8,447 bases of DNA from an uncultured Alphaproteobacteria bacterium (GCA_949542085.1 CATGXW010000019.1:1-8447), one strand, 5' to 3'; shown: positions 1 through 7,997, numbered from the stretch's first letter. Notes: generated by a model not told the origin, from the sequence alone. A program made the numbers and translations.

Positions 1-1
1 C

Positions 2-304
2 GTTTTTGAAAAAGAATTTGAAGTCTACGGCTCCGACCAATTGGAAGCGCGTTATCTGCTGACAACCGCATTTATGGAACGGATGCTCAAGGTCAGAAAC
101 GTTTTTCATAGCAGAAAAATCCAATTCAGCTTTTTTGACGATAAACTTCTTATCGCGGTTAACACCAGTCAAAATATGTTTGAAAGCACCTCCCTTTTTC
201 GCAGCACCACCGATCGCCGGATGGTGGATGAAACTTTCGAGCAGATTGTTTCCGTTATGGCGGTTGTCGATATTCTCAAACTCAATAAACGCTTGGGATT
301 ATAA
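2..304 (+). CDS. DUF3137-family protein, C-terminal part (5' end outside window)
   Basis: The frame is open from base 2 to the TAA at 302-304, giving about 100 residues with no start, so the gene begins to the left. The segment FEKEFEVYGSD followed by ARYLLTTAFMERML, then FSFFDDKLLIAV and a closing helix with AVVDILKLNKR, resembles the C-terminal end of DUF3137 proteins as I remember that family. Those proteins are usually 300 or more residues with membrane helices near the N-terminus, which are not visible here. Their biochemical function is not established. There is no terminator between this stop and the next promoter at 311, so some read-through is possible. Family assignment is from motif memory, with fair confidence. 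Confidence 0.7.
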   Translation, partial: VFEKEFEVYGSDQLEARYLLTTAFMERMLKVRNVFHSRKIQFSFFDDKLLIAVNTSQNMFESTSLFRSTTDRRMVDETFEQIVSVMAVVDILKLNKRLGL

Positions 305-310
305 GCCTAT

Positions 311-339
311 TTGACAAACCGCGTTTTTTCTTTTATAGT
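311..339 (+). promoter_or_regulatory. Near-consensus sigma-70 type promoter
   Basis: TTGACA at 311-316 matches the consensus -35 exactly, and TATAGT at 334-339 matches five of six -10 bases. The spacer is 17 bases. Transcription would start near 346, which places the TTG at 342 outside the transcript and supports the ATG at 384 as the start of the next gene. Confidence 0.7.
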
Positions 340-383
340 TTTTGAAATATTTTCTTATTACTAACTTATTTAGCATTGTTATT

Positions 384-764
384 ATGAAATCGTGTAATGC
401 GGTACAAGCTCTGGCCAAACTTCATGAACATTCAGATTTCAGCTTTGGCAGGGGGCTTTTTCAGCTCTTTGTTCCCGCACTGAAACGACTATCCGACCGG
501 CAGCGACAGCCTTACTCATGGACTTATTATCAAAATGCCATCGGAGATGAACTGCCTGTTCTCGGCGAAGTCAGAACAGAAAGCGGAAAAGCTTATTTGT
601 TTATCTGGCCGAAACAACTGCTGACGTTTAACCCCATCACGGAGGTTTTCACTCCCATTCCCTTATCGGGTATTTACTACCGTCTGATTTTGGGAACGGA
701 AAGGAGCATATCCTCTCGTGTTGTCAGGGACAAAGACTGCAGTTTGGCTGTTCAATGGGACTAG
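384..764 (+). CDS. Hypothetical protein, 126 residues
   Basis: I do not recognise this protein. The frame could begin at a TTG at 342, but the promoter at 311-339 would start transcription after that codon, so the ATG at 384 is preferred. No Shine-Dalgarno sequence precedes it; the leader is AT-rich. The product has no signal peptide or obvious membrane helix. It starts MKSCNAVQALAKLHEHSDFSF, has a basic stretch (LKRLSDRQRQ) and then a beta-rich half with LPVLGEVRTESGKAYLFIWP and SGIYYRLILG. That pattern suggests one small globular alpha/beta domain, which is inference. It is transcribed alone and ends just before a hairpin terminator shared with the convergent lipoprotein gene. Confidence 0.6.
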   Translation: MKSCNAVQALAKLHEHSDFSFGRGLFQLFVPALKRLSDRQRQPYSWTYYQNAIGDELPVLGEVRTESGKAYLFIWPKQLLTFNPITEVFTPIPLSGIYYRLILGTERSISSRVVRDKDCSLAVQWD

Positions 765-770
765 ATGAAA

Positions 771-804
771 AAAACCGGCTCTTGCAAAAGAACCGGTTTT
801 TTAT
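771..804. terminator. Bidirectional hairpin terminator
   Basis: Arms at 771-783 and 788-800 pair over 13 positions around the loop GCAA, with one C/A mismatch on the plus strand that becomes a G-U wobble on the minus strand. A T run follows on each side. It sits between the stop at 764 (+) and the stop at 804 (-), so it can end both converging transcripts. Confidence 0.85.
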
Positions 805-1499
805 TAGCAATTAATGCAAATAAAGCCCCCGAAAAACATCCACTCTTTATCCCATGACTTGTACAACTTCAACTTTCCGGAAACGGGAGCGAACGTTTGA
901 CGGTCAGATTTAATTGTCTCTAAGCGTAAAATTTTATCTTCGGCTTCACGATTGGTTATCGGAAATTCAATTAAAATCTGATCAAAGGCTTTCTTACCTT
1001 TGGCGATATTCAGATTAAATTGCTCAAGCGGATAAATTCTTTTTATACCGTCTTCCAAATATAAATTCGTAAAATGATAATTATTTTCCAAAGGCTTTTC
1101 CGCAAAATAAAGTACTCTTACTTTGAGATTTTCATCACGCCGTGACGGAATCAACGTTTCTCTCATATACGGAAACAACGGAATAAAGGGAGGAAAAAAC
1201 CCGCCGTAACTCGAAAGCTTTACCATTTCGATTGATAGCCGGACAGATATTTCTTCATTTGATACCGCTTGCAAAGACATGGCGACATTATCAACATTCT
1301 GCCCGCTTATTCTCAAAGTCGGTTGAAAAAAAATCCCCGGTTCATCCATCGTAAAAGAAACTGTTTCTTTTTTTGGCGCGGCATCATCCACGATAAAACC
1401 AATCTTTGTCTGCTTTCTTATGTCCACAAAACTCAACGGCACGGGAAGACACGCGGTTATGAACAAAAGCAAAGAAAGCAAAACAATGGTTTTGGCCAT
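804..1499 (-). CDS. Predicted lipoprotein of unknown function, 231 residues
   Basis: The N-terminus is a lipoprotein signal: MAK, a hydrophobic stretch (residues 4-15) and the lipobox ITAC with the acylated cysteine at position 17. Residue +2 is Leu, so under the enterobacterial rule it would go to the outer membrane (inference). The mature part looks beta-rich, with a Gly/Phe/Pro loop (GGFFPPFIPLFPY, residues 99-111). It ends in CINC, a CxxC pair at residues 228-231, the very last residues. The ATG directly abuts the TAA of the LOG gene, and AAGGA in that gene's last codons serves as ribosome binding site, so translation is probably coupled. I do not recognise a family. It is the last gene of the minus-strand block. 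Confidence 0.75.
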   Translation of the reverse strand: MAKTIVLLSLLLFITACLPVPLSFVDIRKQTKIGFIVDDAAPKKETVSFTMDEPGIFFQPTLRISGQNVDNVAMSLQAVSNEEISVRLSIEMVKLSSYGGFFPPFIPLFPYMRETLIPSRRDENLKVRVLYFAEKPLENNYHFTNLYLEDGIKRIYPLEQFNLNIAKGKKAFDQILIEFPITNREAEDKILRLETIKSDRQTFAPVSGKLKLYKSWDKEWMFFGGFICINC

Positions 1500-2447
1500 T
1501 TATTTTCCTTTGGACTTTATACGTTTTTTGAGGTTTGACAATTTGTCACTGACCACAGATGTATCTCGTCCGGTCTTGGCCAGACGATCATACATACGTT
1601 CAATTTCTTTTTCCAAATATGCTTGCTCAACCTCATCCGCCATTCGCTGACGCTCTTCGGCCGTACCATGCAGACTGGTGTTTTCCATCTCGGCGATAAT
1701 ATCTTCAACAAAAACCGTATTATCAACCTTTTTCTTGATGAAATAAGGCAATTCATAAATCAGCTGTCTGGTTGCGGCATAAGCTTCCGCAATGGTATTA
1801 CCCTTTTTATAACGCAGCTTCAACAGACGGAAAACAATGCTCAGTTCGTTACTGTCATCAACAATGATGAACGGCACAGGATCCGCAAATCCTTTGGCGG
1901 CCAAACTTTTCAGATATTCGACCAGATGATGGAAAAAACCATCGACATTGTACAGAATAAAGGGCTTAATCGTTAAAAAACCATCTTGCATTGCCACACA
2001 ATCATATGCTAATTCATCCAACGTGCCGACACCGCCCGGAGCGAAGACCACAAAATCAGCGTTCAAAAGCTTCAATTTGCGCTCCTCCAGTGTTTGCGCA
2101 ACAATAACATCTTCAATCTGACTCAGAATTTCATCGGTTTCATAGAGGCTGTAATATTCTTTAGTGGTAATCCCTTGTATCGGCGAGCCTTTACATTTCT
2201 TTTTATTCCAGCCGTCAAGCACCCCTCGTGCCACCGACCCCATAATACCGGAACTGGACAAACCGAAATCCAGTTTAAAATCCATTTTGGAAATTTGCTT
2301 GCCGAGATTGTAAGCCTCGTCAACATAGATTTCATCATGACCGGAACGAGAACCGCCGGCGACAAAAACCCGAAGGCCTTCCTGTTTGTTTTCTTCCACA
2401 AAGGAGTCAACAACCTGTTCAATCGTCTCTGTTTCGCATTTATCCAT
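1500..2447 (-). CDS. LOG-family (TIGR00730-like) nucleotide phosphoribohydrolase, long form
   Basis: The protein has a Rossmann-like LOG core. Visible motifs are VAGGSRSG (residues 29-36), GLSSSGIMGSVARG (62-75), the catalytic-type ERK (122-124), and the signature PGGVGTLDE (137-145). Family members hydrolyse nucleoside 5'-monophosphates to a free base and ribose 5-phosphate; in plants and some bacteria this releases active cytokinins. Older databases call them lysine decarboxylase-like, which is misleading. At 315 residues it is longer than typical LOG proteins (roughly 180-250). The extra length is mainly a charged, helical, probably coiled-coil tail from about residue 235 (ENTSLHGTAEERQRMADEVE region). 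The start ATG lies 3 bases after the tgt stop, with GGAG nine bases upstream inside tgt. The substrate cannot be told from sequence. Confidence 0.85.
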   Translation of the reverse strand: MDKCETETIEQVVDSFVEENKQEGLRVFVAGGSRSGHDEIYVDEAYNLGKQISKMDFKLDFGLSSSGIMGSVARGVLDGWNKKKCKGSPIQGITTKEYYSLYETDEILSQIEDVIVAQTLEERKLKLLNADFVVFAPGGVGTLDELAYDCVAMQDGFLTIKPFILYNVDGFFHHLVEYLKSLAAKGFADPVPFIIVDDSNELSIVFRLLKLRYKKGNTIAEAYAATRQLIYELPYFIKKKVDNTVFVEDIIAEMENTSLHGTAEERQRMADEVEQAYLEKEIERMYDRLAKTGRDTSVVSDKLSNLKKRIKSKGK

Positions 2448-2450
2448 GGG

Positions 2451-4348
<1,898 letters not shown>

Positions 4349-4402
4349 GATGCCCTCCGCCTGTTTATTTTCAGCCTAAACATTAGCCTATCGGGGTTAA
4401 TT

Positions 4403-5038
4403 TTATCTTAAGGCGTTGATATTCTTAGCGTAATCACCACCAGAAAAAATCGCAGTTCCGGCAACCAGAATATCCGCTCCGGCAGCCACGGCCTCGGCTC
4501 CGGTCATGGCGTTAATTCCGCCGTCAACTTCTATTTTGATGTCTCGGCCGGCAATCATCTGTTTGACGCGGGTAATCTTTTCCAACTGATTTTCAATAAA
4601 ATTCTGTCCGCCAAACCCCGGATTAACGGTCATAATCAATATCTGATCAACCTTATCCAACACATATTTCAACACATCTTCGTTTGTTGCCGGATTGAGG
4701 GACACGCCCGCTTTGGCTCCCAAATTGCGAATCGTTTGCAAGGTCTTGTCCAAGTGCGGACAAACCTCGGCATGAACAGTAATGATATCAGCTCCGGCAT
4801 TGGAGAACCATGACAACATGGCATCCGGATTATTGACCATCAGATGCACATCAAACGGCAAGGTGCTATAGGGGCGCAACGCCTTAACCAACTGCGGACC
4901 AAACGTCAGGTTCGGCACATAGTTGCCATCCATAACATCCAGATGAATCATATCCGCACCGGCATCTGTCAGGCGGGTCAGTTCATTTTTTAAGTCAGCA
5001 AAATCGGCAGACAAAATACTCGGGGCAATCAAAACCAT
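4403..5038 (-). CDS. rpe: Ribulose-phosphate 3-epimerase
   Basis: This enzyme interconverts D-ribulose 5-phosphate and D-xylulose 5-phosphate in the pentose phosphate pathway (and Calvin cycle). It is a TIM barrel of 211 residues, slightly shorter than the usual 215-225. The N-terminal signature IAPSILSADF is followed by the metal and catalytic residues His32 and Asp34 in HLDVMDGNYVPN, His65 in DVHLMV, the phosphate loop NPGFGGQ (139-145) and the second catalytic Asp172 in EVDGGIN. An in-frame TTG lies at 5089, but it falls inside the -35 element. The ATG at 5038 has a strong AAGGAG 7 bases upstream and gives the conserved start MVLIAPS. The phoB gene follows after 54 bases with no terminator in between. 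Confidence 0.97.
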   Translation of the reverse strand: MVLIAPSILSADFADLKNELTRLTDAGADMIHLDVMDGNYVPNLTFGPQLVKALRPYSTLPFDVHLMVNNPDAMLSWFSNAGADIITVHAEVCPHLDKTLQTIRNLGAKAGVSLNPATNEDVLKYVLDKVDQILIMTVNPGFGGQNFIENQLEKITRVKQMIAGRDIKIEVDGGINAMTGAEAVAAGADILVAGTAIFSGGDYAKNINALR

Positions 5039-5045
5039 TCCTAAT

Positions 5046-5089
5046 CTCCTTTTTTCTTTTAGAATACCCCAACTAAAATATATTAGCAA
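5046..5089 (-). promoter_or_regulatory. rpe promoter and ribosome binding site
   Basis: On the minus strand, TTGCTA (5089-5084) and TATTCT (5066-5061) are separated by 17 bases, each matching four of six consensus positions. AAGGAG (5051-5046) lies 7 bases before the rpe ATG. The predicted transcript start, near 5054, leaves a leader of about 16 bases. This may be the main promoter for the whole five-gene minus-strand block. Confidence 0.55.
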
Positions 5090-5101
5090 CCTTGATTTTT
5101 C

Positions 5102-5113
5102 ATCACCGGTGAT
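5102..5113. promoter_or_regulatory. Perfect 12-base palindrome between rpe and the ferritin gene
   Basis: ATCACCGGTGAT is identical to its reverse complement. It lies 12 bases upstream of the rpe -35 and 46 bases upstream of the ferritin start, a suitable place for an operator acting on either gene. I cannot assign it to a known regulator. I saw no good -10/-35 pair for the ferritin gene, which would suit an activator-dependent promoter. Confidence 0.4.
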
Positions 5114-5159
5114 TACTTGAAGTTTGAGATTGTTATTAACTTAAAATGGAGAATGAACA

Positions 5160-5672
5160 ATGGGTGAAATGGCTCAAAAAATTTCTAACCTCAATGAAAA
5201 AGAACTGATGGAACAATTGCAGATTGCTTTTGCTGAAGAATGGCTGGCTTATTATCAATACTGGTTAGGCGCTCAGGTTGCCGTCGGTCCGTTGCGTGAT
5301 TCAATCGAAGAAGAATTCATGGAACATGCAGGACAAGAACTGAAGCACGCCAAATGGCTGAGTGATCGCATTATCCAGCTCGGCGGCACTCCGATTTTGG
5401 ATCCGAAAGATTGGGAAAGCACAGCTCAATGCCGTTACGCAGCTCCTGACAAACCTTATGTTATGAATCTGCTGGAACAAAATCTGGTGGCAGAACGTTG
5501 CGCCATTGCTCGTTATCAGAAAATTTGCGAAATGACTTTCGGCAAGGACTATGAGACATTCCGCATTTCAGAGAAAATTTTGAAAGAAGAGCTGGAACAC
5601 GAACAGGAAGTCGGCGACTTTATGGACGATATTCGTGAAGGTGTTAAATACGGCGACAAAAAGCAAGACTAA
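5160..5672 (+). CDS. DPS-like (DpsL / thioferritin-type) ferritin
   Basis: This is a four-helix-bundle ferritin-like protein of 170 residues with a full dinuclear iron site. The ligands are Glu26/Glu27 in AEEWLAYYQY, Glu60 and His63 (ELKH), Glu112 in VAERCAIARY, and Glu144 and His147 (ELEH). Two cysteines beside the site, Cys114 and Cys123 in AERCAIARYQKICEMTFGKD, match the conserved pair and surrounding sequence I recall for DpsL proteins of Sulfolobus and Bacteroides. This block separates it from true Dps and from haem bacterioferritin. DpsL proteins form 12-subunit shells that oxidise iron with hydrogen peroxide. GGAG at 5148-5151, 8 bases upstream, selects this ATG over the one at 5169. 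The gene is monocistronic: divergent from rpe and closed by its own terminator. The subclass comes from memory of relatives, not a search. Confidence 0.85.
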   Translation: MGEMAQKISNLNEKELMEQLQIAFAEEWLAYYQYWLGAQVAVGPLRDSIEEEFMEHAGQELKHAKWLSDRIIQLGGTPILDPKDWESTAQCRYAAPDKPYVMNLLEQNLVAERCAIARYQKICEMTFGKDYETFRISEKILKEELEHEQEVGDFMDDIREGVKYGDKKQD

Positions 5673-5687
5673 CACACTGATTTTTCG

Positions 5688-5726
5688 ATAAAAGCCGTTT
5701 TTACCATCAAAAACGGCTTTTATTTT
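5688..5726 (+). terminator. Strong terminator of the ferritin gene
   Basis: Arms at 5688-5702 and 5709-5723 pair perfectly over 15 bases around the loop ACCATC, and a T run follows. The AT-rich ends make it usable on both strands, but only the plus-strand gene ends here. Confidence 0.9.
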
Positions 5727-5727
5727 G

Positions 5728-5756
5728 TTGACATATTTATACAAATATTTCAGAAT
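5728..5756 (+). promoter_or_regulatory. Candidate promoter for an intergenic transcript
   Basis: TTGACA at 5728-5733 is a perfect -35. CAGAAT at 5751-5756, 17 bases later, matches four of six -10 positions including the key A and final T. It starts right after the ferritin terminator and points toward a terminator at 5886 with no protein gene between. Confidence 0.4.
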
Positions 5757-5762
5757 ATCGAC

Positions 5763-5914
5763 AAGTTGAGATTCGTTTCAGAGTCGTATCAGTATAGTTT
5801 TATTTTGTGAATTGCTTTATGGCGCAAACTATAATCCTAACTCCAAATAAAACAGTTTGCTGGTAAACAATTTACAAATAAAAGGAAGGCCGTTATGCAC
5901 CAACGGCCTTTTTC
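5763..5914 (+). ncRNA. Candidate small RNA of about 150 nt
   Basis: This stretch runs from a candidate promoter to a plus-strand terminator and contains no convincing coding frame. Possible helices are 5770-5774 with 5781-5785, 5793-5800 with 5826-5833 (TATAGTTT/AAACTATA), 5855-5858 with 5865-5868, and the terminator stem. Two longer-range pairings compete with these: 5797-5805 with 5845-5853 (GTTTTATTT/AAATAAAAC) and 5824-5830 with 5854-5860 (GCAAACT/AGTTTGC). I do not recognise a known family (not SRP RNA, tmRNA, RNase P or a clear 6S). Because the DNA is AT-rich, some of these pairings could be chance. Confidence 0.3.
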
Positions 5915-5917
5915 TTT
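5886..5917 (+). terminator. Plus-strand terminator with no protein gene upstream
   Basis: AAGGCCGTT (5886-5894) pairs perfectly with AACGGCCTT (5902-5910) around a 7-base loop, and TTTTTCTTT-type sequence follows. It lies more than 200 bases past the ferritin stop, which already has its own terminator. It therefore implies another plus-strand transcript or serves as a back-up. Confidence 0.75.
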
Positions 5918-5920
5918 ATA

Positions 5921-5951
5921 AAAAAATGCCCCTGCGATGAGGGGCATTTTT
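5921..5951 (-). terminator. Terminator of fba
   Basis: AATGCCCC and GGGGCATT pair with A/T extensions on both ends (arms about 5922-5932 and 5941-5951, 8-base loop). On the minus strand it ends in a T run. It begins 16 bases after the frame-corrected fba stop at 5968, whereas the uncorrected stop at 5916 lies beyond it. Confidence 0.85.
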
Positions 5952-5967
5952 CAAGCTGAAATCAAGA

Positions 5968-7013
5968 TTAGATTTCGCCATCGGCGTAACGTTTGGCCAT
6001 AACAGACATCGGAATGGCTTTGATTTTGTCAGCCTGACCGGCGGCACCAAAGGAAATGTAGCGAGCTTCGCAAACTTTCTGCATTTCTTCAATAGCTTCA
6101 GATATTTACGCGGGTCAAATTCTTTCGGATTTTCGGCGAAAATCTTACGGATGGCACCAGTAATAGCCATACGGCAATCTGTATCAACGTTAACCTTGCG
6201 AACACCGGACTTAATACCGCGAACGATTTCTTCAACAGGAACGCCAAATGTCTGCGGAATAGCGCCGCCGTAAGCGTTAATCAAATCTTGCAGTTCTTGC
6301 GGAACAGAAGAAGAACCATGCATAACCATGTGTGTGTTCGGCAATTTTTTATGAATCTTTTCAATCACGTCAATAGCCAGAATATCGCCATCCGGTTTGC
6401 GAGTAAATTTGTATGCACCGTGAGATGTTCCGACAGCAACAGCCAAAGCATCCAACTTGGTTTCTTCAACAAAGCGAGCGGCTTCGTCAGGATCAGTCAC
6501 CAGACGTTTTTTATCAATAACACCTTCTGCGCCGTGACCATCTTCTTTATCACCCTTACCGGTTTCCAAAGAACCGATAACGCCCAATTCACCTTCAACA
6601 GAAGCACCAACAGCATGAGCGCGGGCAACAACTTCTTTGGTAACATGAACGTTGTACTCAAAAGAAGACGGGGTTTTACCGTCAGCTTCCAAAGAACCGT
6701 CCATCATGACTGAAGAATAGCCGTTAACAATGGCAGACTGGCAAATATTTACAGAAGAACCATGGTCCTGATGCAAGCAAATCGGCAATTCAGGGAACAT
6801 TTCAATTCCAGCGGCAATCATGTGACGAATCATCGGATCACCGGCAAATTTACGAGCACCGGTTGATGTTTGCAGAATGACTGGCGCATTAACTTTTTTC
6901 GCAGCCTGCAAAACAGCGATAACCTGTTCCATATCGTTAATGTTAAAAGCTGGAACACCGTAATTGTTTTCTGCAGCATGGTCAAGAATCTGACGCATTG
7001 TAACCAAAGGCAT
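5968..7013 (-). CDS. fba: Class II fructose-bisphosphate aldolase, CbbA type, frameshifted near its 3' end
   Basis: This enzyme splits fructose 1,6-bisphosphate into glyceraldehyde 3-phosphate and dihydroxyacetone phosphate, or condenses them. Metal and catalytic residues are in place: Asp83 and His84 in LHQDHGSS, Glu140/142 in VEGELG, His198 in TSHGAYKF, His232 in MHGSS, and NVDTD at 275-279. ATG 7013 has TAAGGAG 7 bases upstream. The frame is conserved up to DPRKYL (Leu305, about 6099). It then turns into a non-conserved 60-residue tail ending at 5916. Shifting one frame there gives the expected C-terminus ([17 protein letters not shown], then AKRYADGEI) with a stop at 5968, for 348 residues in all. 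The family usually has about one more residue at the junction, so a 4-base loss fits slightly better than a 1-base loss. Sequencing or assembly error and real mutation cannot be told apart here. Confidence 0.93.
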
Positions 7014-7020
7014 ATTTTAT

Positions 7021-7073
7021 CTCCTTATTAAATTAAACTAACGAAACTATATTCTTTTGCTTTCTTTTTGCAA
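7021..7073 (-). promoter_or_regulatory. fba promoter and ribosome binding site
   Basis: On the minus strand, TTGCAA (7073-7068) and TATAGT (7051-7046) are 16 bases apart, matching four and five of six consensus positions. AAGGAG (7026-7021) follows, 7 bases before the fba ATG. The leader would be about 26 bases. Confidence 0.55.
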
Positions 7074-7127
7074 GAAAATTTTAAAAGTTCTCAAATGCCT
7101 TATTTTTTGCTTGTGTTTATACAAAAA

Positions 7128-7156
7128 TTGACATAACATCTATCCAGATACTAAAT
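7128..7156 (+). promoter_or_regulatory. Possible promoter of the membrane-protein gene
   Basis: TTGACA at 7128-7133 is a perfect -35. The -10 is weak: CTAAAT at 17-base spacing, or TAAATT at 18. Transcription would begin within about ten bases of the ATG at 7169, giving a very short or absent leader. Confidence 0.35.
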
Positions 7157-7168
7157 TAAATACAAATT

Positions 7169-7552
7169 ATGAACGACATCTTATTAATCTTTACGGAATT
7201 GGCAGCCGGAATTTGCCTGTTCTATTCGTGCCGCTGTTATGTCAAACACATCCACATGGCTCTGCAAACATCCAGACGCAACATCAGTTACATCTTGTTT
7301 GTCGTGGCAACAGCTCTTTCTCTCCTTGCACTGAAAGAGGCTCCATTGGCGTTGATTTGTAATGGTGTGCTGATTTTCTACTTTAGCTTTTATATCTGTT
7401 TCAAAGTTAGAAAACATGTCAGAATGCTGCCCAAGTATGACAGCTTAAGCGAAAAGCAACACTCTGTCGTTGCAAAAAATTACCGTAATTGGTACTGTGT
7501 GTTTTTATTTACGCAACTTGCGGTCACGGCATTGGCTATTATTCTTCATTGA
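7169..7552 (+). CDS. Small membrane protein of unknown function, 127 residues
   Basis: The product looks like a four-helix inner-membrane protein, with hydrophobic stretches at about residues 4-22, 40-57, 60-78 and 107-126. Between helices 3 and 4 is a basic, polar loop (KVRKHVRMLPKYD, then SLSEKQHSVVAKNYRN) that is probably cytoplasmic. I do not recognise the family. The ATG has no Shine-Dalgarno sequence; an AT-rich stretch precedes it. The gene is divergent from fba and convergent with the 7605-7997 gene, sharing a hairpin terminator with it. It is independent of the surrounding carbon-metabolism genes. Confidence 0.7.
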   Translation: MNDILLIFTELAAGICLFYSCRCYVKHIHMALQTSRRNISYILFVVATALSLLALKEAPLALICNGVLIFYFSFYICFKVRKHVRMLPKYDSLSEKQHSVVAKNYRNWYCVFLFTQLAVTALAIILH

Positions 7553-7558
7553 CTTATG

Positions 7559-7598
7559 AAAAAGCACCTCGGTCCTGTCTGGACGGAGGTGCTTTTTT
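7559..7598. terminator. Bidirectional terminator between two convergent small genes
   Basis: AAAAAGCACCTC (7559-7570) pairs perfectly with GAGGTGCTTTTT (7586-7597). Inside, GTCC and GGAC add four pairs after one G/G mismatch. T runs occur on both strands, serving the stops at 7552 (+) and 7605 (-). Confidence 0.9.
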
Positions 7599-7604
7599 GA
7601 AGCT

Positions 7605-7997
7605 TTACACTCTGCTGCGCTCTTCTTCAAATTGTTCGTTCCGGTATCCGTCCTTGTTGACGATAGCAAAATCCTTGCCGTCGTCAATCTTGACGTACAA
7701 CCAGCTTGTTGTACCACAGGCTTTGAAGCCGCAGTGTGTGTAGTCTGCAATCCGCGTCGTAGCCTTCGGATAGAACAAAGCGACACGCTTCGTCTTTCCG
7801 GACCAGGCCTTTACACAGAGATACATGGGGACACCGTCGGCCACGACCTCTGCGATGAAGCAGATATATCCCGAATTTTTGCCGTCTTTAGGATAAATGC
7901 GCCCTACTTTGAAGTCGCTTACGGCAATCTGGTAGCCGCTGTCCGCAGCTTTTTTCTGAGCTTGGCTCGCCAGAAAAATGTATTCAGAATGTTCCAT
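7605..7997 (-). CDS. Hypothetical soluble protein, 130 residues
   Basis: I do not recognise this protein. It starts MEHSEYIFLASQAQKKAA, a likely helix, then appears beta-rich: ICFIAEVVADGVPMYLCVKAW, KRVALFYPKATTRI, SWLYVKIDDGKDFAIVNKDGY. Four cysteines (one in each of ICF, LCV, HCG and ACG) lie in the middle. There is no signal peptide or membrane helix. A plus-strand frame overlaps it at 7632-8003. The minus frame is preferred because its stop sits 7 bases from a bidirectional terminator and its product alternates like a folded domain. The ATG has no Shine-Dalgarno sequence. It lies between the membrane-protein gene and tkt, each with its own terminator, so it is a separate unit. Confidence 0.6.
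   Translation of the reverse strand: MEHSEYIFLASQAQKKAADSGYQIAVSDFKVGRIYPKDGKNSGYICFIAEVVADGVPMYLCVKAWSGKTKRVALFYPKATTRIADYTHCGFKACGTTSWLYVKIDDGKDFAIVNKDGYRNEQFEEERSRV

Noticed and set aside
2123..2422. Several open frames opposite or out of phase with tgt, phoB, LOG and fba (for example 2123-2422, 2556-3128, 6288-6713)
   Set aside because: They lie wholly inside genes with recognisable conserved motifs and show no family features or ribosome binding sites of their own.
4373..4390. Two TAGGCT direct repeats upstream of phoB as a possible pho box
   Set aside because: The period is 12 bases rather than 11 and the sequence is unlike the CTGTCAT-type pho box, so autoregulation is not supported.
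5092..5106. FNR/CRP-like site TTGAT...ATCAC upstream of the ferritin gene
   Set aside because: The spacing is 5 bases instead of the 4 required by the FNR consensus, and the last base is wrong. The stronger symmetry is the neighbouring ATCACCGGTGAT palindrome.
5819..5866. Short frame MAQTIILTPNKTVCW followed by a terminator, resembling an attenuator leader peptide
   Set aside because: It has no ribosome binding site, and the next plus-strand gene lies far away beyond the convergent fba, so there is nothing to attenuate.
6093..6103. Programmed -1 frameshifting in fba
   Set aside because: The shift direction fits, but there is no X XXY YYZ slippery heptamer and no reason for a housekeeping aldolase to need it. 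Mutation or sequence error is simpler.
7605..7997. Horizontal transfer of the hypothetical gene based on base composition
   Set aside because: By hand count, 7621-7980 is about 50% GC, close to tgt. Lysine codons are AAA 6 and AAG 7 against AAG 3 of 13 in the ferritin gene, but the numbers are too small to conclude.
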